Assembly: GCF_001425625.1 (NCBI RefSeq)
Contig: NZ_LMCP01000003.1
Span: forward strand, 124,001 to 188,000
DNA: 64,000 nt
Direction: 5' to 3'
From: Mesorhizobium sp. Root102
GTDB taxonomy: Bacteria; Pseudomonadota; Alphaproteobacteria; Rhizobiales; Rhizobiaceae
The notes below the pieces were generated by a model. That model was not told where the DNA came from. It did not search any database and saw only the letters and a list, made by a program, of their open reading frames with translations. This document shows positions 44,132-52,953 of this stretch, in pieces; positions within the stretch are counted from its first letter, which is position 1; each line of letters starts with the position of its first letter. The position numbers and the translations under genes were made by a program.

Positions 44132-46219
44132 ATGGCGATCAGCGAAAGCATTCAGCCCGGCGCGGTGGCCAAGAATGGCCGCGACGTCTTCTTTGCCATC
44201 GGCATCGTCATCATCCTGGCCGTGCTGTTCCTGCCGATCCCGGCCTTTCTCATCGACATCGGCCTCGCCTTCTCGATCGCGCTTTCGGTGCTGATCCTGA
44301 TGGTGGCGCTGTGGATCCAGCGGCCGCTCGATTTCTCGTCATTCCCGACCGTGCTGCTGATCGCCACCATGCTGCGGCTGTCGCTCAACATCGCTACCAC
44401 GCGCATGATCCTGTCGCACGGCAATGAGGGCACGCACGCCGCCGGCTACGTCATCGCCGGCTTCTCCAAGCTGGTGATGGCCAGCGACTTCGTCATTGGC
44501 CTCATCGTCTTCATGATCCTGATCGTGGTGAACTTCATCGTCATCACCAAGGGCGCCACGCGTATCGCCGAAGTCGGCGCCCGCTTCACCCTCGACGCCA
44601 TCCCCGGCAAGCAGATGTCGATCGACGCCGACCTCTCCGCCGGCATGATCGACGACAAGACCGCACAGCTGCGCCGCCGTGAACTGGAAGAAGAAAGCTC
44701 CTTCTTCGGTTCGATGGACGGCGCCTCTAAATTCGTCCGCGGCGATGCCATCGCCGGCCTCATCATCACCGCCATCAACATCGTCGGCGGCATCGCCATC
44801 GGCTACATCAGGCACGGCATGGGCATGGGCGAAGCCGCCGACGTGTTCATCAAGCTGTCGGTCGGCGACGGCCTCGTCACCCAGATCCCGGCGCTGATCG
44901 TTTCGCTCGCCGCCGGCCTGCTCGTCTCCAAGGGCGGCACTCGCGGCTCGACCAACCAGGCGGTGTTCGGCCAGCTCGGCGCCCATCCGCGTGCCCTGTA
45001 CGTCGCGGCATCGCTGCTGGTGCTGCTTGGCCTGATGCCCGGCCTGCCGCTGTTCCCGTTCTTCGCGCTCGCCGCCGGCATGGCTGGCCTCGGCTACGTC
45101 ATCCCGATGCGCCACAATCGCGCCGTCGCCGAAGCCGAGGCAATCAAGGATCAGGAAAAAGCGACCAAGGTCGAGGAGGAGAAGAACTCGGTCAAGGCCT
45201 CGCTCGCCACCGCCGAGATCGAACTCTTGATCGGCAAGCAGCTGTCGACAAGGCTGCTGACGTCGCATCAGGAACTGGTTTTTCGCATGGGCAAGATGCG
45301 CAAGAAATTCGCCACCCAGTATGGCTTCGTCGTACCGGAAGTGCGTGTCGCCGACGATTTCGCCATCCCGCCGAAGAGCTACCAGATCAAGGTGCACGGC
45401 ACCGTGGTGGCCGAATATCAGATGCGCGTCGGCGAGATCATGGTGCTGCTGGGCAACCGCGACATACCCGAAATACCGGGCGAGGAAATCCGCGAGCCGG
45501 CCTTCGGCATGCGCGCCTATTCGGTGGTCGAGGCCTTCGCCGAGGATCTGAAGCGCGAGAACTACACCTTCGCCGACAACATGTCGGTGCTGCTGACCCA
45601 TCTCTCCGAGGTCATCCGCAACAACCTGCCGCAGCTTCTGTCCTACAAGGACATGAAGGCGCTGCTCGAGCGGCAGGACCAGGAGTATCGCAAGCTCGCC
45701 GACGAGATCTGCACCACGCACATCTCCTACCCCGGCCTGCAAGCGGTGCTGAAGCTGCTGCTCGCCGAGCGCGTCTCGATCCGCAATCTGCACCTGATCA
45801 TCGAGGCGATCGCCGAGATCGCGCCGCATGTGCGCCGCACCGAGCAGATCGTCGAACATGTCCGCATCCGCATGGCCCAGCAGATCTGCGGCGACCTCTC
45901 CGAGGGCGGCGTGCTGAAGGTGCTGCGCCTCGGCAACCGCTGGGACCTCGCCTTCCACCAGAGCCTCAAGCGCGACGCCAAGGGCGAGGTGCGCGAGTTC
46001 GACATCGACCCGCGCCAGCTCGAGGAGTTTGGCCAGGACGCGACCAAGGCGATCAAGAAATATCTGGAAGCCGGCGAGCGTTTCGTCCTCGTCACCGCGC
46101 CCGACGCCCGCCCCTATGTGCGCATGATCATCGAGCGGCTGTTCACCACGCTGCCGGTACTCAGCCATGTCGAAATCGCCAAGGGCGTCGAGATCAGGGT
46201 GCTCGGAACCATATCGTGA
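44132..46219 (+). CDS. flhA: Flagellar export gate protein FlhA
   Basis: FlhA is the large export gate protein. ATG at 44132, with GGGGA upstream, gives 695 residues. The frame to 44072 is unsupported. The N-terminal half has eight membrane helices and the FHIPEP signature region ([49 protein letters not shown]). The cytoplasmic half carries the chaperone-docking domains ([37 protein letters not shown]). It is separated from fliQ by 4.8 kb and couples to fliR by a GTGA overlap. Confidence 0.97.
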   Translation: MAISESIQPGAVAKNGRDVFFAIGIVIILAVLFLPIPAFLIDIGLAFSIALSVLILMVALWIQRPLDFSSFPTVLLIATMLRLSLNIATTRMILSHGNEGTHAAGYVIAGFSKLVMASDFVIGLIVFMILIVVNFIVITKGATRIAEVGARFTLDAIPGKQMSIDADLSAGMIDDKTAQLRRRELEEESSFFGSMDGASKFVRGDAIAGLIITAINIVGGIAIGYIRHGMGMGEAADVFIKLSVGDGLVTQIPALIVSLAAGLLVSKGGTRGSTNQAVFGQLGAHPRALYVAASLLVLLGLMPGLPLFPFFALAAGMAGLGYVIPMRHNRAVAEAEAIKDQEKATKVEEEKNSVKASLATAEIELLIGKQLSTRLLTSHQELVFRMGKMRKKFATQYGFVVPEVRVADDFAIPPKSYQIKVHGTVVAEYQMRVGEIMVLLGNRDIPEIPGEEIREPAFGMRAYSVVEAFAEDLKRENYTFADNMSVLLTHLSEVIRNNLPQLLSYKDMKALLERQDQEYRKLADEICTTHISYPGLQAVLKLLLAERVSIRNLHLIIEAIAEIAPHVRRTEQIVEHVRIRMAQQICGDLSEGGVLKVLRLGNRWDLAFHQSLKRDAKGEVREFDIDPRQLEEFGQDATKAIKKYLEAGERFVLVTAPDARPYVRMIIERLFTTLPVLSHVEIAKGVEIRVLGTIS

Positions 46220-46968
46220 GCGTGCTTTCGCAAGGCGTCGTCATCGCGGCGTTCCTCGCCTTCTGCCGCATCGGTGCCTGCTTCATGCTGATGCCGGGCC
46301 TGTCCAGTGCCCGCGTTCCCGTCCAGGTCAGGCTGTTCGTCGCGGTCGCCGCCACCGGCGGCCTGCTTGCCTTCCTGTGGGACAAGATCTTTCCCTTCGT
46401 CGATCCGCGTCCGCAAATCCTGGTGCCGATGATCATCTCGGAACTTCTGGTCGGCGGCCTGATCGGCGCCATGACCAGGCTCTACATGGAAGCCCTGCGC
46501 TTCATGGGCTCGGCCATCGCCATGCTGGTCGGCTATGGCGGCACCGGCGGACCGGCGATCGAGGAGCCCGAACCCCAGGCTGCCCTTGCCGCCATCATCT
46601 CGTTTTCGGCCCTGCTGATGCTGTTCGTCTTCGATTTCGACCACGAGATCATACGCGCGCTTGTGTCTTCCTACACGGTCGCGCCGGTCAACATCTTCTT
46701 CAACCCGCAGGCCGCACTCGTCGATGTCACCGACACGGTGTCGGACACCTTCTTCCTGGTCATCCGCCTCGGCAGCCCGTTTGTCGCCTATGCCATTCTC
46801 GTCAACCTGACGATCGGCTTCGTCAACAAGCTGACCCCGCAGATTCCGATCTATTTCATCTCCCAGCCCTTCATCATCGCCGGCGGCATGATCATCTTCT
46901 ATTTTGCCGTCGGCACCATGCTGTCGTTGTTCGTCGATGGCTTTGTCGACCTGACATTGGCGAGATAG
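46216..46968 (+). CDS. fliR: Flagellar export gate protein FliR
   Basis: FliR completes the FliPQR gate. The 250-residue protein starts with GTG at 46216, overlapping the flhA stop. It has six hydrophobic segments, among them [43 protein letters not shown], and the conserved [34 protein letters not shown]. The FliJ-like gene begins 2 bp after the stop. Confidence 0.96.
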   Translation: MSVLSQGVVIAAFLAFCRIGACFMLMPGLSSARVPVQVRLFVAVAATGGLLAFLWDKIFPFVDPRPQILVPMIISELLVGGLIGAMTRLYMEALRFMGSAIAMLVGYGGTGGPAIEEPEPQAALAAIISFSALLMLFVFDFDHEIIRALVSSYTVAPVNIFFNPQAALVDVTDTVSDTFFLVIRLGSPFVAYAILVNLTIGFVNKLTPQIPIYFISQPFIIAGGMIIFYFAVGTMLSLFVDGFVDLTLAR

Positions 46969-46970
46969 AA

Positions 46971-47354
46971 ATGAGCCCACGCAAGGACCGCCTCCGAAAA
47001 CTGGTCAAGGTGCAGGAACAGCTGAAGGCGCTGCACGAAACTCGCCACGCCACCTTCCTTGCCGCAGCCAGTGCCGCCGAGACCGAAGCCCGCGATCTGG
47101 TGGGGCATTTCGACCAAAACAATTCTCTCTCCGGCCTGTTTCCCGATCTCTACCACCGCCGCATCGCCCAGGCCGTCGTCCGCCAGGAGGCGAACTTGGC
47201 AAATGCGAAGCAAGAAGCCAGCCTCATCGCCGCCGCGACCGCCCGCACCAACATGGTCGAGCGCGCCTACAAGGATGTGCGCGACCGCGACGAGCGCGAA
47301 CGCTCCGACCGCGAGCGGCTGGACATCATCGCGCAGAAGCGAAACGGAGAGTAG
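46971..47354 (+). CDS. FliJ-like coiled-coil protein (candidate)
   Basis: This 127-residue soluble protein is almost entirely charged helix: RKDRLRKLVKVQEQLKALHETRHATFLAAASAAETEARDLVGHFDQ, a short break (NNSLSGLFPDLYHRR), then IAQAVVRQEANLANAKQEASLIAAATARTNMVERAYKDVRDRDERERSDRERL. A two-helix coiled coil of this size matches FliJ, the central stalk of the FliI ATPase. No other fliJ is seen. It lies 2 bp after fliR in the same operon. Sequence identity to FliJ is too weak to be certain by eye. Confidence 0.6.
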   Translation: MSPRKDRLRKLVKVQEQLKALHETRHATFLAAASAAETEARDLVGHFDQNNSLSGLFPDLYHRRIAQAVVRQEANLANAKQEASLIAAATARTNMVERAYKDVRDRDERERSDRERLDIIAQKRNGE

Positions 47355-47412
47355 TGCCGGGGTGCAGAGAGTTGGCCCAAATCTATCAGGCTAATCCTCT
47401 CAATGTCCGGAA

Positions 47413-48303
47413 TTACGGTTGCGAAGAGCGCCCATCCGCCTGTTGCTGGAATTGCCGGTCGACGTTCATGCTTACTTCAGTGACCAGCTTGCGGCGAAGA
47501 GCAACAGCGTAGTCGTTTGGTCCCTTCGGCGTTATGACAAAGGCTTGGGATCCGCCAATGACCGATTTGGCAAAATAGGATGCCAATGGTTGGTCGGGAT
47601 TCTCGTCTTCCGTTGGAATAGCGATCGCGTTGATCGTGTATCCCTTGGCAATAGCGTTCAGCCTGCTCGGCTGAACGGGAAGTCCGTCGTTGTTCTCACC
47701 ATTGGAAGAGATGTCGATTACTTTCTTGGCCGCCTTTCCGGGAAACTGGTCGAGCAGAAGACTTCCAACGTCGATGGCCGAAGAAACGGATGTCCCGCTT
47801 CGCCCTCTACGAATATTGCCGGTATCGCCTCTCTTGCTGATCACCGAGGCGGCCGCTTTGGCATCTTCCAGCCCACAGATGCTTGTCCACGGCAGCACGA
47901 TGCGTGTGTGGCCAGGGCTCGACCATTCAAAGTAGGCCACGCTGATGCAGCCAACATAATTCCGGGTGATGGCCGCGATAATCTCGGGCGAAGTGAGCGC
48001 CGCGGCATGTCCCTCGCGCTGCAGGTCGGCAATCTCCGGATCAATCGAGGACGAGAAATCAACCGCGAATACGATGGCAACATCGACGTTGGCCGCGTGT
48101 GCCTGCGGTCCCCAAAACACCGAAGCGGCAAGCGTTCCCACCAATCTTAAATATGAACCGAACTGCTTTGCCGGCCCTCTGGCAGATCGCTTCAACGACT
48201 TCAGAATGCCCCCGCGTACCGCCTGCGCCTGCTCTTGAAAAGGGACCAATGCTGACAAGGCACCTACGTCCTGATGCACATTTCCGAACATGTTATTCTC
48301 CAT
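47413..48303 (-). CDS. Exported DUF1194 (VWA-domain) protein
   Basis: The 296-residue protein has an N-terminal extension, a signal-like hydrophobic stretch (YLRLVGTLAASVFWGPQAHA), and a von Willebrand A domain with MIDAS residues in VFAVDFSSSID. Typical DUF1194 segments follow: VAYFEWSSPGHTRIVLPWTSI, GTSVSSAIDVGSLLL, KKVIDISSNGENNDG. It probably binds a partner through a metal in the periplasm. The role is unknown. The 45 residues before the signal are unusual, and translation may start later (for example ILKSLKRSARG). Base composition is noticeably lower in GC than the flagellar genes, suggesting separate acquisition. Confidence 0.8.
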   Translation of the reverse strand: MENNMFGNVHQDVGALSALVPFQEQAQAVRGGILKSLKRSARGPAKQFGSYLRLVGTLAASVFWGPQAHAANVDVAIVFAVDFSSSIDPEIADLQREGHAAALTSPEIIAAITRNYVGCISVAYFEWSSPGHTRIVLPWTSICGLEDAKAAASVISKRGDTGNIRRGRSGTSVSSAIDVGSLLLDQFPGKAAKKVIDISSNGENNDGLPVQPSRLNAIAKGYTINAIAIPTEDENPDQPLASYFAKSVIGGSQAFVITPKGPNDYAVALRRKLVTEVSMNVDRQFQQQADGRSSQP

Positions 48304-48336
48304 CTCGACAACCGGTCGTTTTCAAAGCGTCCATTT

Positions 48337-49032
48337 TCAACATGTGGAAATTTGGCGAGGAGCCTTGGTCCCAACGCCGAACAGCAGCAGATCGGCCCTG
48401 GTCCATAAAAGATAACAGCCGAGCAAGGTCAGAGGCATGGCGAGTGCCGCGAAGGAGCCGCCCGACCAGACCTCCGGCAAAGCCCAGCCGAGTGCGACGC
48501 TTGTCGCCAAAATTGCGGGCAAACGGCTGGCGAGCACCGCACTACGGAAGGGATCGGGCCAGGCAGCCGGCCATAGTGGAACCGGCATGCCCGGCTTGTG
48601 GAAGGTGCTGCCGAACTTGCCCAGCGCATGCAGCAGGCCGGACGTGGCCGCAAGCAGCGGGTCGCCAAGCAGCAACAGGGCAATGCCGAGCGCGATCGCG
48701 CCTATGCCCGACAGGAGATCGCCAGCACGGTTGAGGGCGGGATCGGGAGCGTCGGGCCTTGCCCATGCCCGGTGATAGACCTCGCCGCCCCAGAAGAAGA
48801 TCAGGGTAGCCAGGGTCAGCGCAACGGTGCCATGGCTGCCGGCGAAATAGTCGATCATCGCCTTGATGACGCTGCTTCCCTCATGCAAGTCGACCGGCAC
48901 GGTGGCAATCTGGATTGCAAGACCTACGATGAGGCCGAGCGCGTTGCCGCTGTTGTAGTAGCCGCCGGGTCCGTTCATGCGGACGCGAAACGCCGATACC
49001 AAACGTGCGAGCGGAATTACCCGCGCCTTCAT
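48337..49032 (-). CDS. Integral membrane protein of unknown function
   Basis: From the ATG at 49032 (GAGG eight bases upstream) the frame codes for 231 residues with about five or six hydrophobic helices, for example SGNALGLIVGLAIQIATV, TVALTLATLIFFWGG, GDLLSGIGAIALGIALLLLG and AMPLTLLGCYLLWTRADLLLFGVG. It also carries the motif GGEVYHRAW and a soluble loop ALGKFGSTFHKPGMPVPLWPA. I do not recognise a family. The frame is open upstream to 49452, but that stretch is arginine-rich shadow sequence. It lies between the VWA gene and the EamA remnant, all on the minus strand. Confidence 0.65.
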   Translation of the reverse strand: MKARVIPLARLVSAFRVRMNGPGGYYNSGNALGLIVGLAIQIATVPVDLHEGSSVIKAMIDYFAGSHGTVALTLATLIFFWGGEVYHRAWARPDAPDPALNRAGDLLSGIGAIALGIALLLLGDPLLAATSGLLHALGKFGSTFHKPGMPVPLWPAAWPDPFRSAVLASRLPAILATSVALGWALPEVWSGGSFAALAMPLTLLGCYLLWTRADLLLFGVGTKAPRQISTC

Positions 49033-49273
49033 CGCAGCGACCTCGCGACACGTCCGGTCGCCATCGACACGATCGAAGCCATCGGCGCGATGCCGAGTGG
49101 CGGTCGGGTTGGGAACAAGATTCGCATCACCGGCAAGTGTCACCACGTTTCTCCAATGGACCTGAATTGAGGACGGGATTATCCCTCGCCCAGGCTGCAG
49201 GCACAGCCGCATGGGCAAGCGCCGCGTCGAAGGGAATCGGACCGGCCAGCGAGGGCGTGCGTACCCGCGGCGT

Positions 49274-49499
49274 TCGGTTCGACATCGCGACGGACAGGAT
49301 CGCACCGAGAATGATCGCGGCACCCAGTGCGCCCGCGGGTGAGGTCCGTTCGCCAAGGAAGATCGCCGCGCCCAGCGCCCCGAAAGCCTGCCGCACTCGG
49401 CGCGTCGAGATGCGCAAGCACCATCTTTCGCGCGACATTTCCGAAGCCCCACAAAGCGGCTGCAAACAGCAGCAGCAAATTGGCTCTAGTCCTGGACAC
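49274..49499 (-). pseudogene. Remnant of an EamA (DMT) transporter: first and last helices joined
   Basis: Reading leftward from 49499, one frame gives RTRANLLLLFAAALWGFGNVARKMVLAHLD, the first helix of an EamA exporter. Directly after, in another frame, comes FGALGAAIFLGERTSPAGALGAAIILGAILSVAMS, the last helix pair with the diagnostic FLGER motif. About 200 residues between them are missing. The gene has therefore lost its middle and its frame. The rest of the 620-bp gap (49033-49652) shows no gene, except a presumed promoter for the regulator at 49653. Confidence 0.72.
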
Positions 49500-49652
49500 T
49501 CGCCACCCCCCGCGAGCCAAGCCCTTCGTTGACTCGCCCGCCCAATTAGCAAAGCCTAAATGGCCCACCGTTACGGCAGCGCTTGAGCGCGGGGGGCTTG
49601 CGGTTGCGAAGCGTTAGTTTTGAGTTAGAATTTCGTCAGGCTGGGGGAGAAA

Positions 49653-51638
49653 ATGCAAAATGAGGACAGCGGCGCCACAAATAGAATCTCACTCTTCGGT
49701 GGTTTCCGGATCGAAAATGGAACAGCGGATCCGCTCCGGCTAACAGGGAAACGGGGCCCTGCGATCGTTGCTTATCTGGCCCGGTGTCATGGCATGGCAG
49801 CGACACGGGAGAGACTGGCTGATCTGTTTTGGGGTGACAGCGATAGCGAACACTCGCGCAACAGCCTGCGGCAAACCCTCAGCGTCCTGCGCCGTGATCT
49901 GTCACGCGCAGGTGTGGATCTTATCCAGTCCCGCGGGGAATTGATCGGCCTCGCGCCAGACGCGGTCCGGGTTGACGTTGAAGAATTCGAAGCAGGGCTC
50001 TCGGCCCGTTCCGTGCAGGAACTCGAAAAGGCTCTGGCGAACTACACGGGGCCGTTCCTCGACGGGCTTTATCTGGGAAGCAATGGGTTCGATGACTGGG
50101 TCGCATCCGAACGCGACAGGCTGCTGAGCCGCGCACTTGAGGCCTTCGAAAAATTGGCACACCTCGTCGACGCGGAAGCCGGGGTCATCCTGGCCGATCG
50201 TGTTCTGGCCATGGAACCGACGCGGGAAGAATCCTATCGACTCAAGATGGAATTGCTCCTCGCATGTGGCCAACGCGACAGGGCGCTCAGGACATATGAG
50301 GCTTGCAGAAGCATGCTGAAGAAGGAGTTCGGCGTCGACGTCGGCCCGCAGACGCGAGCACTTTGGCAATCCGTGCTGTCTGCCGCCGACACGGCGTCAA
50401 ATGTACAGTCGGCAAATACTGCTCCAGCCAGCCAGCGCCTCGGGCGTCCATCGATCAGCGTTGCCGACTTCATCAATCTGACCGGAAAGCAAGGCGACGA
50501 CTTTTTCGCCAAGGGACTCGTCCAGGACATCACCACAGCCCTCTCCGAGGTAGCCGATTATGTCGTGCTCTCCGCGCTTCCGCTCGTTGAGAAAAGCGAC
50601 CCTGCCGAAGAAACCAAAGTCCCGGGAATGCTGCGGGCGCGATATGTGCTCAGCGGCAGCGTCCAGAGATCCGGCAACGGGCTGAGGGTGAACATCCAGC
50701 TTGTCGATGCCGCCGGCGGCCACAACGTCTGGGCCCAGAAGTTCGACGGCCACTCCGAGAACGCGCTGGAATTCCAGGACAAGATCGCACAGGCTGTTGT
50801 CCTGGCAGTGATCCTCGACCTTCAACTGACCAACTGGAAAGTCCGCGACAAGAGCCCGCCTGGTCCCCCTGAAGTGCGCAGGTTGGTGAACGAAGCTCTC
50901 ATGAAGTATTTTGAGATGACCCGGGACTCGCTGTTGGTCGGGTTGGAGCTTGCCGAGAAGGCTGTCTCGATAGGTCCCGACAACGCTCGTGCGAAGCGGA
51001 CGCTCTCGATCATAATTTCCATGGGCGTGGCGTTTGGCTCGCTGCCCCGGGAGCCGGGTCAGATCGAGCGTGCGGTCGAGCTTGCGGAAGCAGCGGTACG
51101 GGCGGTGCCTGACGACGAAATTGCCCGCTGCATCCTGTCATTCGCTCTCGAAAGTTCCGGCCGTATCGACGAGGCGATCGCCGAATGCCAACATGCGATC
51201 AGCCTCAACCCAAGCTATCCGACCGGCCACGGCGACATTTCGATGCTCTTTGCGTTGCGTGGACAGGTCGGTGAGGCGGTGCGTGAGGCCAACGAGGCAA
51301 TCCGGCTCGGAACGCATGACGTCATCGACTTCTGGCGTCACCATGGCCTGGTTGTGGCGCTCTTCGCCGGCGGAGACAACCAGCGGGCGCTCGAAGCCGC
51401 CCGCAAAGTGGTCAGGACAAAGCCGGGATTCGTTCGCGGCGCCCTCTATTGGGCCGCGGCCGCGTCGGCGACCGGGAACAACGAAGAGGCCTCACGGGCC
51501 ATCCATCATTGCCTGTCACAACTTCCACATCTCAACATGGGTAATGTCTGCCCCGGCTTTGTGCCTCGTTATGTGAAGGACCATCATCACACGAGATTCC
51601 TTGAAATGCTGTCGAGGGCTGGCCTTCCTGCTTCCTAG
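49653..51638 (+). CDS. SARP-like transcriptional regulator with BTAD, adenylate-cyclase-type and TPR regions
   Basis: The 661-residue protein combines an N-terminal winged helix (ISLFGGFRIENG, ARERLADLFWGDSDSEHSRNSLRQTLSVLRRDL-like region, about 10-95), a bacterial transcriptional activation domain (SYRLKMELLLACGQRDRALRTYEACRSMLKKEFGVDVGPQTRALW, up to about 245), a central domain (PSISVADFINLTGKQGDDFFAKGLVQDITTALSEV, YVLSGSVQRSGNGLRVNIQLVDA) and about six TPR helices to the end. This is a common rhizobial architecture for signal-responsive activators. The target is unknown. GGGGGAGAA precedes the ATG. It is not a known flagellar regulator, although it sits directly upstream of flgJ. Confidence 0.8.
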   Translation: MQNEDSGATNRISLFGGFRIENGTADPLRLTGKRGPAIVAYLARCHGMAATRERLADLFWGDSDSEHSRNSLRQTLSVLRRDLSRAGVDLIQSRGELIGLAPDAVRVDVEEFEAGLSARSVQELEKALANYTGPFLDGLYLGSNGFDDWVASERDRLLSRALEAFEKLAHLVDAEAGVILADRVLAMEPTREESYRLKMELLLACGQRDRALRTYEACRSMLKKEFGVDVGPQTRALWQSVLSAADTASNVQSANTAPASQRLGRPSISVADFINLTGKQGDDFFAKGLVQDITTALSEVADYVVLSALPLVEKSDPAEETKVPGMLRARYVLSGSVQRSGNGLRVNIQLVDAAGGHNVWAQKFDGHSENALEFQDKIAQAVVLAVILDLQLTNWKVRDKSPPGPPEVRRLVNEALMKYFEMTRDSLLVGLELAEKAVSIGPDNARAKRTLSIIISMGVAFGSLPREPGQIERAVELAEAAVRAVPDDEIARCILSFALESSGRIDEAIAECQHAISLNPSYPTGHGDISMLFALRGQVGEAVREANEAIRLGTHDVIDFWRHHGLVVALFAGGDNQRALEAARKVVRTKPGFVRGALYWAAAASATGNNEEASRAIHHCLSQLPHLNMGNVCPGFVPRYVKDHHHTRFLEMLSRAGLPAS

Positions 51639-51759
51639 TCGAACCTGGCTACGCGACCGGGATCCGGAGAAACCAGATCAGGCCTGCCGCTTGGCAAGCC
51701 TGCCACAAGCTTGTTGAGGCATTGTCTGGCTAAGGAAAACCGACAAAAGGCGGACTTTC

Positions 51760-52332
51760 TTGGCGATTTCTCCACCCAGCGACATCGTTATGGATGTGGC
51801 CCGAGCCGTCGACCCGACGGATATCGAGGCCGCCCGTGCCGCGCTGACAAAGCGGGCCGGCGGTGCTTTGGGCACGTTCTCGGTAGACACCGCCGCTTCG
51901 GTCGATGCCGGCTCGATCCTGTCGCGCGCCACCGCCGACAAGGCCGCCGCGTCAACCGACCCCGCCAAGAAATTCAAGAAATTCGAGGCGATGGTGCTGC
52001 AGACCTTCATCCAGAACATGCTGCCCAAGGACACCGAAGGCGTCTATGGCAAGGGCCTGGCTGGCGATATGTGGAAATCGCAGCTTGCCGAGCGGGTGGC
52101 CGACGTCATGGCAGAACGCGGCGGCATCGGCATCGCCAAGTCGATGCTCGCCGACCACTACCTCGAAGGCAAGCGCGTCGTGCCGGTCGGTCCGGTTTCG
52201 GGCGGGCCGGAAAAGACCGAGATCGATCAACAGAACAGCCTGTCAACCTCGCTGGTGCATGAATTGCAGCGCAGGGCGGCGCGGTCGATCACCGGTGACG
52301 AGGCGACCATCAAGACAGACATCAAGATCTAG
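51760..52332 (+). CDS. flgJ: Rod-binding protein FlgJ (no muramidase domain), TTG start
   Basis: FlgJ caps the rod. The 190-residue protein starts with TTG at 51760, preceded by AAAAGG. The Rod-binding domain is clear: KKFKKFEAMVLQTFIQNMLPKDTEGVYGKGLAGDMWKSQLAERVADVMAERGGIGIAKSMLADHYL. The C-terminal muramidase domain of enterobacterial FlgJ is missing, as in most alphaproteobacteria. The separate lytic transglycosylase at 32446 can supply that activity. The bases around the start match those of the second flagellin gene. Confidence 0.9.
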   Translation: MAISPPSDIVMDVARAVDPTDIEAARAALTKRAGGALGTFSVDTAASVDAGSILSRATADKAAASTDPAKKFKKFEAMVLQTFIQNMLPKDTEGVYGKGLAGDMWKSQLAERVADVMAERGGIGIAKSMLADHYLEGKRVVPVGPVSGGPEKTEIDQQNSLSTSLVHELQRRAARSITGDEATIKTDIKI

Positions 52333-52378
52333 GGCATGCGCCGGAACCGGGAACCGGTTTTGGGAAAGATCATGCTCA
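52333..52378. repeat. Intergenic palindromic repeat of Rhizobiales type (copy 3, GCATG variant)
   Basis: Between flgJ and flgN the sequence GGCATGCGCCGG, GAACCGG, GAACCGGTTTTGGG and GATCATGC forms the degraded palindrome known to me from many intergenic regions of Rhizobiales (GCATG ends, CCGGTT centre, GGTTTTGGGA flank). It is related in layout, but not identical, to copies 1 and 2. Confidence 0.5.
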
Positions 52379-52430
52379 ACCACCGAGATAGTGCGTATCC
52401 GAGTTTCAATCTAACCAGACCGGGATTTTC

Positions 52431-52856
52431 ATGGCCGACTTTTCGGAATTCACCCCCAACCTGCCAGCCCGCACGACCACGTCGGAAGCGCCGATCCCGT
52501 TCGCGCGGCCTGGCAACCTCGCCGCCATCATCGGCCGCATCGAGGAAGTGGTCGAGGAAGAGACGGCCGGCATCCGCAACGCCACCAACTACGATCTCAA
52601 GGCGTCGAACGCCCGCAAGAGCCGCTACCTCTACGAGCTGACCCGCGCCATGAAGGGCGGCAGCGAAGCCGAATTCCTCGAACAGCACCGCGAGGGCCTG
52701 ACCCGGCTGCGCCAGAAGCTGGCGAAGAACGAGGCAGCGATCCTGGCGCACCTCAGCGCGGTCAACGAAGTTGCCAGCCTGCTGCGGCACGCCATCCAGC
52801 GCGCGGAAACCGACGGCACTTATTCCGCCGGCGAGTTCGGCTGGATAAAGGCATGA
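52431..52856 (+). CDS. flgN: FlgN-like export chaperone
   Basis: FlgN is the chaperone for the junction proteins FlgK and FlgL. The 141-residue protein is mainly helical, with a proline-rich start, then LAAIIGRIEEVVEEETAGIRNATNYDLKASNARKSRYLYELTRAM and a second helix LRQKLAKNEAAILAHLSAVNEVASLLRHAIQRAETDGTYS. This is the alphaproteobacterial FlgN pattern. Its clients flgK and flgL lie at 35.3-37.8 kb. The gene follows flgJ by 98 bp. Confidence 0.82.
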   Translation: MADFSEFTPNLPARTTTSEAPIPFARPGNLAAIIGRIEEVVEEETAGIRNATNYDLKASNARKSRYLYELTRAMKGGSEAEFLEQHREGLTRLRQKLAKNEAAILAHLSAVNEVASLLRHAIQRAETDGTYSAGEFGWIKA

Positions 52857-52953
52857 TGCTGAACGCAAGGGACACATCGGCGATCCTGCCCAGGCTAGAG
52901 GGGAGTGCCGCGTTGCCATTGCAAGGGAATGACCAAGGGGATGGCAAGGCCTG

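Noticed and set aside
44339..46168. 609-codon minus-strand frame opposite flhA
   Set aside because: FlhA is certain on the plus strand. The antisense product is a composition artefact.
49033..49452. N-terminal extension of the membrane protein gene back to 49452
   Set aside because: The added 140 residues are Arg/Ser/Pro-rich, overlap the EamA remnant, and a good start with GAGG exists at 49032.
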